Shown: positions 45,981-54,247 of the stretch, in pieces | Layout of the letters: the number at the start of each line of letters is the position of its first letter | How positions within the stretch are numbered: the stretch's first letter is position 1 | NCBI GenBank assembly: GCA_018652045.1 | Contig: JABICX010000001.1 | Location: forward strand, 45,354-109,353 | Length of the DNA: 64,000 nt | DNA from: Candidatus Woesearchaeota archaeon | Lineage (GTDB): Archaea > Nanobdellota > Nanobdellia > UBA10117 > JABICX01 | Direction: 5' to 3' | Notes under the pieces: model-generated | Told to the model about the DNA's origin: nothing | Databases searched by the model: none | What the model saw: only the letters and a program-made list of their open reading frames with translations | Made by a program: the position numbers and the translations under genes

Positions 45981-46515
45981 ACTTAGATGGAGAATGTATC
46001 ATAAGAAGCTTATGCTAGCAGACCAAAAGTTGCCAGAACTTATTCACCATCAGATTCAAGGTAATTTTATACATCAACTGAGACACACTGAACGTATTGT
46101 TGAGCATCTTTTTACGAATTGGGATAAGATCGATAGTATTGATAAGGAGTTTGCACAAACTCAGGAAGACGTGAAAAATTATGTTATGCGTGTTCAGCTT
46201 TTACGTGAACATAAGTCTTTACATCAAAAAGCCATTCGTGAACTAAAAGACAAACGTAAGAATTCGCAGATACTTCAGAAACAATTACGTGCATCGTCAA
46301 ACCTTATGAGTACAGATGTTAGAGATGTGGTTGAGTTAGCACAGATACAGGCAGAGCGACTGAAAAAAGAGATAGAATTGCTAAAGCATCGTATAAATCT
46401 TCTGCGTGAGTATGTAATAAAAAACGGTTACATTAAAGATAAGAAGCAAGCAAAGCGTTTCGAACGACGCTATAAGCAAGTCTTAAAGATCACTAAACCA
46501 CTGTTGAAGTTTTAA
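45958..46515 (+). CDS. Basic coiled-coil hypothetical protein
   Basis: 185 aa, long charged helices. Confidence 0.6.
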   Translation: MKMKRFTKLRWRMYHKKLMLADQKLPELIHHQIQGNFIHQLRHTERIVEHLFTNWDKIDSIDKEFAQTQEDVKNYVMRVQLLREHKSLHQKAIRELKDKRKNSQILQKQLRASSNLMSTDVRDVVELAQIQAERLKKEIELLKHRINLLREYVIKNGYIKDKKQAKRFERRYKQVLKITKPLLKF

Positions 46516-46556
46516 TTTGGCATAACATATATAAATATCCTATTGTATATATTCAT

Positions 46557-48593
46557 ATGGAACCTCGTGTCGAGCGAACAGTCTTTATTCTAACGATGCT
46601 TCTAATGCTTGGAGCATTTTTCGCAGGTCAATACGCAAATGGCGCAGTAATAACTGGCGCTGCGTCTTCTTGGGACTATAGTAATGTTGGACTCGACCCA
46701 TGGAAGATTACGACGGTGACTATGGACAGTATTGGTATTGAGATGATGCAGTTAATAGCTGCGTTTGGTATACTTTACTCCATTCTGTTTGTAATTATCA
46801 ACTCGGCTAATCGTGGAGAACGATTTGGAAGCAAAGATTGGGAACGTACCGCCAATATTATCGCAGTACTTGGATCAATAGTTACTGTTTGGCAGATTAA
46901 AGATACGATCATATTGTTTATTTATTTCTTAATAGCGCTATTCTTAGCACTCATTATAGGTAATATATTTTTGTCACGGAAAGAGGCAGGTTACCCGTCT
47001 AAGTTACTTGCGGGCGGTATTTTTAGTTTAGTCATGGGTTTAATGATGCTTTGGATGGAGCAAGGAGCAATGCTTGGATCTTCAGTCGCATCTGATTTTG
47101 CGATAGTCGGCATCCTTAAAGGTGCTCTTATTGGCCTAGGTATTTTTGGAATCATACTCGGAGGAGGGTTATCTCTGGGTGGCGGCGGCGGAAAGGGTTT
47201 CAGTAACTATCTCGGGAGAGCTGCAGGATTAGAACAGCAAGAGTTATGGGATTCTCGAAAGGAGCGAGGACTTGCACGAAATCTTTACCGTCGACTTCGA
47301 GGTGAGTCTGTTATGACAACTGAAGAAGAGAAGATGCTGGAGGTAATCCGAAACAAAATTAATGCGCTTGAAGAACGTGTAAAAAGTGGACAGATATCTG
47401 AACCAGTTCAAAAAGAGCAAGATTTAGAGTTAAAGACAGATATAGAGAAACTTCGAGAGGTTATGTTACGTAATCGTAAGCTCAAAGAACAAGACATAAT
47501 TAATTTAGAAAAGCAGATCACTGTGACTAAGCAAGAGATTTCGAAGATGCGAGTTGAACTTGAAGATGCGCGAGGAGAAAAACGTGCGGTTTTGGTTAGA
47601 GATATTCAGGAGCTGCAAAAGGCACAAAACGAGCAGAAGCAGATATTATTAGCACATCGATCTGAAATTCAACGGTTAGAAAGAGGAACACAAGAGGTTG
47701 CTCATACAGAGCAGGTAATCACAACAAATGCACCTAATAAGTATGAAGTTAGTAAGAGTTCACTTAACGAGACACTAGCATTACTTGCTGCAATCAAAGG
47801 AATGACGGGCAGAGAGGCAGCCATGAATATTAATGTTAATCAACTTCAAACAGCAGTAAGTACTGATGTACAACAAGACTTGACAAATACAGAGATTAAC
47901 GAAAAGAAAGCAGAAGTACTTCAGAAAGAGCGTAAGACTCAAGGGAAAACCGAGAAAGTAATTGATAAGATAGAAAAAAAGATAATAAATGAAGACGAAA
48001 GAGTGGTTTTAGAGATGAAGCAAATCGGAGCATTATTTCAAAAAGCTAAGCTAGACCTCGAGAAGAAAGAGTCTCGTTATCCAAATTCTCGTGCAGGTAT
48101 ATTCATTGGACGGTTAGAAAAGGTATTTATTGATTTTAGGCGAATCTATAAGATTGTGTATGGTGTTGAAGTTACTGATATTGCAATGTTAAAGGCAGAT
48201 TTTAACAATAATCAACATCATCCAGAGGAAACGATTCGTATAGCACAACATGCGCAAGAGGTTAGAGGATTTTGCGTTCGTGCGCTTAACGAACTTGGCG
48301 CATTAAGAAAAGGGTTTAAGTTTGACGTACGTAAGACTAAAGGGTATATGCAAGACGTAGCAGCCATTGTTGTTAGATTAAGAACTGTAATGACGCAAGA
48401 GACACAGGTTATTGCTCTTGCAAAAGAACTAAGCCTGGAGTTTAGGGGCGATATTAAGCTGAAGAAAGAGGAAGTTGTTGAGGCGAAGCAGATCAATCAT
48501 GCTGGAATTAAGGAAGTAAATGATCTAGCTGCTAGATATACTGGTGGGTATCCTGGCGGCGATGTTACTGACGCATATGGTGATCTTAAGTAG
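46557..48593 (+). CDS. Multi-TM protein with long cytosolic coiled-coil region
   Basis: TM VFILTMLLMLGAFFAGQYANGAVITGAASS, further TMs, Gly-rich SLGGGGGKGF, then coiled coil. Confidence 0.7.
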   Translation: MEPRVERTVFILTMLLMLGAFFAGQYANGAVITGAASSWDYSNVGLDPWKITTVTMDSIGIEMMQLIAAFGILYSILFVIINSANRGERFGSKDWERTANIIAVLGSIVTVWQIKDTIILFIYFLIALFLALIIGNIFLSRKEAGYPSKLLAGGIFSLVMGLMMLWMEQGAMLGSSVASDFAIVGILKGALIGLGIFGIILGGGLSLGGGGGKGFSNYLGRAAGLEQQELWDSRKERGLARNLYRRLRGESVMTTEEEKMLEVIRNKINALEERVKSGQISEPVQKEQDLELKTDIEKLREVMLRNRKLKEQDIINLEKQITVTKQEISKMRVELEDARGEKRAVLVRDIQELQKAQNEQKQILLAHRSEIQRLERGTQEVAHTEQVITTNAPNKYEVSKSSLNETLALLAAIKGMTGREAAMNINVNQLQTAVSTDVQQDLTNTEINEKKAEVLQKERKTQGKTEKVIDKIEKKIINEDERVVLEMKQIGALFQKAKLDLEKKESRYPNSRAGIFIGRLEKVFIDFRRIYKIVYGVEVTDIAMLKADFNNNQHHPEETIRIAQHAQEVRGFCVRALNELGALRKGFKFDVRKTKGYMQDVAAIVVRLRTVMTQETQVIALAKELSLEFRGDIKLKKEEVVEAKQINHAGIKEVNDLAARYTGGYPGGDVTDAYGDLK

Positions 48594-48648
48594 TAATTCT
48601 AAAATCGAGTGCAAAAACTTTATATTGAACTACAGAATATAGATTAGC

Positions 48649-49326
48649 ATGGTGAACGCTACAACTAGTCCTCTGCTTGATACGATATCTTTTTTCAAAG
48701 ATTTTGGCATATTTGATGTAGTTGTACCCGCGATCTTTATGTTCACGCTTTTTTATGGAATCTTACTTAAGACTAAGATCTTTGGAGATCCCAGTCAGGC
48801 TACAGCAGGTGGAACGCAGATATCTACAATTTACGGAATCCTTGCCCTTTCTGGATCTTTATTCGTGCTCGCATCAACAGATGTTATCAAGATGATGAAT
48901 GAGCTGATACCTAGCTCAATGATGCTGTTAACTGTAATGTTTTTCATGCTTGTAATACTTGGTATGGCGGGTTTTGAGGCCAGAGGATTTGACTATGCAA
49001 ATATAAGCTGGGGAATGCGAATCACAGTGGTTATACTGATCCTAATCTTTTTAGGAGTTATCGATATGGCAATGGAAGATGTTGAGATTCCAATTGTGCA
49101 TGATTATGCTACAGGTTTTTATGATCAACCGGGCCCAGGTCAGGGTGGTAGTTCAGCAAGAGATGTAACAGATAGTTTCTTGACTGATGAACAGTATAGT
49201 GGTATAATTGGAGGAGCATTGACGATAGCATTATTTTACCTCATCTATCGATTCATAACTAACACCAATGCTGGCAATCAACCAAGACAGCCCGCAGCAC
49301 CTGTCGTGCCAGGCAGACCTAATTAA
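48649..49326 (+). CDS. Multi-TM protein, paralogue of next gene
   Basis: LLDTISFFKDFGIFDVVVPAIFMFTLFYGILLKTKIFGD. Confidence 0.7.
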   Translation: MVNATTSPLLDTISFFKDFGIFDVVVPAIFMFTLFYGILLKTKIFGDPSQATAGGTQISTIYGILALSGSLFVLASTDVIKMMNELIPSSMMLLTVMFFMLVILGMAGFEARGFDYANISWGMRITVVILILIFLGVIDMAMEDVEIPIVHDYATGFYDQPGPGQGGSSARDVTDSFLTDEQYSGIIGGALTIALFYLIYRFITNTNAGNQPRQPAAPVVPGRPN

Positions 49327-49335
49327 TAATATACA

Positions 49336-50001
49336 ATGGTATCATTACTAGATAGCGTTTCATTCATGAAGGATCTGGGTATCTTTGCAGTGCTTATACC
49401 TTTCATATTTATTTTTGCAGTAACCTATGGAATGTTGCTCAAAACCCAACCGTTTGGCGATGACAAGACAATTAATGGAGTAGTTGCGTTCACAATAGCA
49501 TTTATTTCATTACAGATGATGCCCGTACTTAATTTTATACAGTTAGTTATTCCATATCTATTTGCGTTATTTATGATAATTGTGCTAGTTTTGATCTTAT
49601 TTAATTTCATGGGCGTAAAAGAGGACTCTATGAAAGAATCTTTTGAACACCCAGCAGTATATGGTACTATTATTGGTCTGATACTACTCGGAATCTTTGT
49701 ATTCACTAGCTCAAGTTTTGATGCAACATCGCCAGGACAGACTACAGATACAGATCAACTTTCATTCAAAAGTAACCTTCAAACAGGTGAGACAAAGCAG
49801 GCTACTTCAATCATAACTGAGACTGACGAAGGTCCGGTTACAATTGTTCCTCAAAGCGATAGTGGTGGATCTAGTGGAGCTACTGATCAGGAATTCTTGA
49901 GAAACACGATTTTCCACCCAACAATTATGGGAATGTTTGTATTGCTGATAGTTTTTGCTACTGCTACCTGGATGATTATGATAGTAAAAGAAGAAGGTTA
50001 A
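49336..50001 (+). CDS. Multi-TM protein, paralogue of previous gene
   Basis: LLDSVSFMKDLGIFAVLIPFIFIFAVTYGMLLKTQPFGD. Confidence 0.7.
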   Translation: MVSLLDSVSFMKDLGIFAVLIPFIFIFAVTYGMLLKTQPFGDDKTINGVVAFTIAFISLQMMPVLNFIQLVIPYLFALFMIIVLVLILFNFMGVKEDSMKESFEHPAVYGTIIGLILLGIFVFTSSSFDATSPGQTTDTDQLSFKSNLQTGETKQATSIITETDEGPVTIVPQSDSGGSSGATDQEFLRNTIFHPTIMGMFVLLIVFATATWMIMIVKEEG

Positions 50002-50003
50002 GA

Positions 50004-50873
50004 TTAATCTTTTTTAGTTCGTCCACGCGCTTTCTTTTCTTTGTCAACCATCTTTGATAGTTTCTTAACATTATCTGTGAACGTAGGCATAATCTTGCTG
50101 AAAACTTTAGACATTGCTTTGATTTCAGAATCAACACTATTAATGCTCTTTTGATAATCAGAAACCTTCGTCATGATAGCTTTTTGAGTCTGGTCAACTC
50201 TTTTCTCGATCTCATCAAGATTCTTTGTTAGATCTGCGACCTCTGTGTTGAGCGAAGCCTTCCACTTATCAAGTTTAGCAATCTGATCGTTGAGTTTACT
50301 AAGTTTTTCATCAATTATTGATTCAGTAATCTGTTCGATATCGTCAGTCATAAGTGTAACAGAGTTAGAGTTCTCTTTTGGTGGTGCAGGTGGCTCATCC
50401 ATCTTCATTATTGATGCCGGTGGTGCAGGTGGTACGGGCATATCAGTGGGTAGTGGAAGTGCCATCTTGTGAACGATTGGTAGCGGCAGATTTTGTACAG
50501 GAACTGCTGCTGGCGCTGCTTGCGGAGCAGGCATCTGCGGAGGAGGACCAAAATTGGCAGTGTTTGGATTAAACTTATCTACCTGTGGCTGTGCTGCACC
50601 TGGAAACGTTGGAGCAGCAGGGTTTGCCATTGGTGGCGCCTGTGGAGTTAAGACAGGCGGAGCAGGCATCTGCGGAGGAGGACCGCCCATACCAGGATCG
50701 GTAGGCATCTGGCCGAATTGTAAACCCATTGGTACGTTTGGTTTCATCTGCGTAATACCACCATCCATACCGGGAGGTGGTGGGAAAAAATCATCTTGTG
50801 TGTTGAATTCAGGTGCTGATGGGATCTCAGGCTCAGTGCCTTTGTTCTTTTTAAGAAAATCAAGTAGTGCCAT
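50004..50873 (-). CDS. Pro-rich N-terminus plus coiled-coil protein
   Basis: MALLDFLKKNKG...PPPQMPAPPVLTPQAPP... then long coiled coil ending KKARGRTKKD. Confidence 0.7.
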   Translation of the reverse strand: MALLDFLKKNKGTEPEIPSAPEFNTQDDFFPPPPGMDGGITQMKPNVPMGLQFGQMPTDPGMGGPPPQMPAPPVLTPQAPPMANPAAPTFPGAAQPQVDKFNPNTANFGPPPQMPAPQAAPAAVPVQNLPLPIVHKMALPLPTDMPVPPAPPASIMKMDEPPAPPKENSNSVTLMTDDIEQITESIIDEKLSKLNDQIAKLDKWKASLNTEVADLTKNLDEIEKRVDQTQKAIMTKVSDYQKSINSVDSEIKAMSKVFSKIMPTFTDNVKKLSKMVDKEKKARGRTKKD

Positions 50874-50920
50874 TGTGTATTCTTTAATATATATTATTAA
50901 CTATATATATAACTTTTCCC

Positions 50921-51301
50921 TTAATCTGACTTGGCTTTAAGTTTCTCCGCAACTATCTCTTCAACGTCTTCTTTATCTAACATTTTAAGCGGATCAAGTA
51001 TATCAATATATTTCTCAATAACCTTTACGCTATCTTTACTTGCTAAGCTATTCATCTGGTCCGCAAACTTCTCGAACTGTTCTAGGTCTGTCTGCATCTG
51101 TTTTCTCAACTCGCGCGCAGTTCGAGTTAACTCATCTTTTTGTTTAGCAATTACGTTGTTGGTTTCTAGAAGGTTATTCTCAACTAGATCAAGGTGATTA
51201 TGAAGGTTGTCCATCTTTTCTTCAATTAACCGAAGCTTTCGGTCCATCTGTGATAGTGCACCAGCGATAACTCCAGGGTCTGGGCTTGGATTTGTTTTCA
51301 T
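50921..51301 (-). CDS. Coiled-coil protein
   Basis: RKLRLIEEKMDNLHNHLDLVENNLLETNNVIAKQKDEL. Confidence 0.65.
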   Translation of the reverse strand: MKTNPSPDPGVIAGALSQMDRKLRLIEEKMDNLHNHLDLVENNLLETNNVIAKQKDELTRTARELRKQMQTDLEQFEKFADQMNSLASKDSVKVIEKYIDILDPLKMLDKEDVEEIVAEKLKAKSD

Positions 51302-51364
51302 ATTACTCCAAAAACTATATATCTTTACATCTATATATCTATAAAACTTGCGTAGTCCCTGACA

Positions 51365-53614
51365 ATGGTAACTTCAACGAAACCAGTTAAGAATTATAAG
51401 GTAATTACTGACGCTAGTCAGCGAACACTGTTCATAAACTATGAAGGTTATGCGATTGTGCCAAGTATTGAAGATAAACCTTTCTGTATGTCTCAAACAA
51501 TTAACATGCTTTTAGATGTTGGATCAGTTACACGTATTGTATTCAAACAGCGAGAAGACTTTGTGTACGACGGTGCTCAAGCTGATGCTTTATCTGAGTT
51601 AGCTTCTTTGATAAAAGATCTTATTGAGCGTGATCGGATTCTAGATTTGAGCTCAATGAATCGTTGTTCTGTCTGCTTGCCAGCATGGCAGAATTTTACA
51701 AACATACTGGTCATGTCTGAATTGCGTGAGGACCCACTTGGTGCGTATCTGCATCTTATTGAGCGTATTCAAAAAGAAAAAGCTGTAAAAACTAAGTGTC
51801 ATGGTTGCGGAACCACTAACGAAGCCTTTGTTAAGTTACTTGAGAAGATCTTTGCACGAATGACTAAGCTCCAAATCATAAAGCAAGCGATGCCATTTCT
51901 TAAGGAATACGATCCTGAAACACGAGATTTGTATCGTAAAATATTTCATCCAGCAATTAAACCAGATTTCCTATATACAAAAGTAGCTAAATCATTTCCC
52001 GTTGCTGCGAAAGAGCTAACTGCGTATACTCTTGAGGGAGCTAAAGTTACAATGTTTAGGAAAGACGATGAAATCAGACCAATATATCATATATTACCTG
52101 CAGAATACGATTTATTAGAAGATGAGTACATCGTACTCGGACAGGCAAGAGAGACACTCGCAGCACATAAACCTACTCAAGCAGAGTTTGTCGATCCAAA
52201 ACATACACGCGAGATTTTTAAGAAAGTCAGTCGAGACCTGCTTGCAGATCTGTTTAAGTCGAGAGGCGTTGATGTAGCTGCAGAGAAAATAGACTTACTT
52301 TCAGATATCTTAGTGCGTTATACAGTTGGTTTCGGTGTGATTGAACTAATACTGAAGGATCATAAGATTCAGGATCTGTCCATTAACTCACCAGTTTCCA
52401 TGAACCAACTGACTGTGATACATGCAGATTACGGTGAATGTTTGACTAACATAACAATTACTCCCCGGGATGTTGATAGTTGGGCAACTAAGTTTCGATT
52501 GATGTCAGGTAGACCGTTAGATGAATCTAACCCTGTTTTAGATACAGAGTTGTTGGTTCCAGGATCACGTTCAAGAGTTGTTGTAATACAAGGCCCGCTG
52601 AGTCCAAGCGGCTTAGCATTCACATTTAGACGTCATAGAGATAAACCGTGGACTTTGCCACTTTTTGTTCAGAATAAGATGCTTACTCCGTTAGCCGCAG
52701 GCCTTTTGAGTTTCTTTATAGATGGCGGTAGAACTCTACTTATCGCAGGTACTCGATCAGCAGGAAAGACAAGTTTGCTATCCTCACTTATGATACAGAT
52801 TCTTCGTTCAATTCGGATAATTACTGTAGAAGATACACTCGAACTCCCTGTCGATGAACTAAAGCGGCTTAGCTATGATATACAGTCACTTAAGGTTAAA
52901 TCGGTGATAACTGGTGGAGACCAAGAGATTGATGCTGCAGAAGGTATTCGTACGAGTTTGAGAATGGGCGATTCTAGTTTGATTGTTGGTGAGGTTCGAA
53001 GTACTGAGGCGTTGGCGTTGTACGAAGCAATGCGAGTAGGTGCGCTAGCAAACGTAGTTGCAGGAACAATACACGGAGACTCGCCATATGGTGTCTTTGA
53101 TCGAGTTGTTAATGATCTTAAAGTTCCACCAACCAGTTTCAAAGCAACAGACATCATTGTTGTATGCAACCCAGTTAAGTCTGCAGCAGGACTAAAGAGC
53201 CAGCGTCGCGTTGTACAGATAACCGAAGTTAGAAAGAACTGGCAAGAAGACCCTATGAAGGAGAACGGCTTTGTAGATCTTATGGTATATAATCCAAAGA
53301 CAGATCAGTTGGAGCCAACAGACGCGTTGATTCAGGGCGAGAGTGAGATTCTTAAATCGATTGCATCGCGAGTTCGTACATGGTCGGGAGACTTCAATGC
53401 AATATGGCAAAGCATCGAGCTTCGGGCAAAGGTTACACAGACAATCATAGATACTTCAGTAAAAGAGAAAAAGCCTGCGTTGTTGGAATCTGACTTTGTG
53501 GTAGCAGCAAATGATGAATTACACAAGATTATGGAAGATCTGGGTGACGATACAAAGATGATCTATTCAGAATGGCTAGCCTGGTTTAAACAGAAGGTTG
53601 TGAGTGTAGAATAA
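51365..53614 (+). CDS. Type II/IV secretion-type ATPase (GspE/PilT/ArlI-like)
   Basis: TLLIAGTRSAGKTSLLSSLM (Walker A), RIITVEDTLELPVDEL, GDSSLIVGEVRSTEALALYEAMRVGALANVVAGTIHGDSPYGVFDRV; N-terminal CSVC/CHGC pairs. Confidence 0.93.
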   Translation: MVTSTKPVKNYKVITDASQRTLFINYEGYAIVPSIEDKPFCMSQTINMLLDVGSVTRIVFKQREDFVYDGAQADALSELASLIKDLIERDRILDLSSMNRCSVCLPAWQNFTNILVMSELREDPLGAYLHLIERIQKEKAVKTKCHGCGTTNEAFVKLLEKIFARMTKLQIIKQAMPFLKEYDPETRDLYRKIFHPAIKPDFLYTKVAKSFPVAAKELTAYTLEGAKVTMFRKDDEIRPIYHILPAEYDLLEDEYIVLGQARETLAAHKPTQAEFVDPKHTREIFKKVSRDLLADLFKSRGVDVAAEKIDLLSDILVRYTVGFGVIELILKDHKIQDLSINSPVSMNQLTVIHADYGECLTNITITPRDVDSWATKFRLMSGRPLDESNPVLDTELLVPGSRSRVVVIQGPLSPSGLAFTFRRHRDKPWTLPLFVQNKMLTPLAAGLLSFFIDGGRTLLIAGTRSAGKTSLLSSLMIQILRSIRIITVEDTLELPVDELKRLSYDIQSLKVKSVITGGDQEIDAAEGIRTSLRMGDSSLIVGEVRSTEALALYEAMRVGALANVVAGTIHGDSPYGVFDRVVNDLKVPPTSFKATDIIVVCNPVKSAAGLKSQRRVVQITEVRKNWQEDPMKENGFVDLMVYNPKTDQLEPTDALIQGESEILKSIASRVRTWSGDFNAIWQSIELRAKVTQTIIDTSVKEKKPALLESDFVVAANDELHKIMEDLGDDTKMIYSEWLAWFKQKVVSVE

Positions 53615-54151
53615 TTAATAGATCTCATGGATTGATACGCTGAACTTTCTATCAACTTCATTAAATTCATTTTTTCTACCTAGTTCTCGATCATAGTGAT
53701 ACTCCATCTCTGGATGATCCGCCATAGATCGTACTTGCTCCATACCGGGAATCGCCGCTATTCTTCTCTGAAGTTCTAAGAAATCTTCATGTTCACTAAC
53801 TATCAACTGCAAATGTGGACAGGTCCAGGAGTTTCTCCAATTCTCTGGATCGGGATCTTGTGCATGATCACGAGTCATCATTCTAAAGTCATCGTCTGAA
53901 CTCCATTCCTTACCACCACTTTTCTCGTGGAAACCGTTCCACTCGCCTTGAGCGTCATCGCGTAATATCTGATGGAAAAACGGAAGTCGATAATCTAATT
54001 GGCCGCGACATAGATGTTTAGATAGCCACGCAAGGGTATCATTGATCTCGCTAAGTGCGCGGATGTCTCTAGCCTGTCTGTTAGCAGTAGCTAGCATCTG
54101 AGTTATGTTAGCATAAGGGTTTTCAGCTTCAGTAGGTGTATCGTCATTCAT
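53615..54151 (-). CDS. Soluble hypothetical protein, opposite strand between ATPase and TadC-like gene
   Basis: 178 aa, Trp/His/Asp rich, no TM. Confidence 0.55.
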   Translation of the reverse strand: MNDDTPTEAENPYANITQMLATANRQARDIRALSEINDTLAWLSKHLCRGQLDYRLPFFHQILRDDAQGEWNGFHEKSGGKEWSSDDDFRMMTRDHAQDPDPENWRNSWTCPHLQLIVSEHEDFLELQRRIAAIPGMEQVRSMADHPEMEYHYDRELGRKNEFNEVDRKFSVSIHEIY

Positions 54152-54247
54152 GTTTATGGTATGAAGGTTAATTATTTAAGATATTCTAAAGCCCAGTATC
54201 TATATAGACAGCAAGATATATTAATTCTGTATGATTAAGAATATAAT

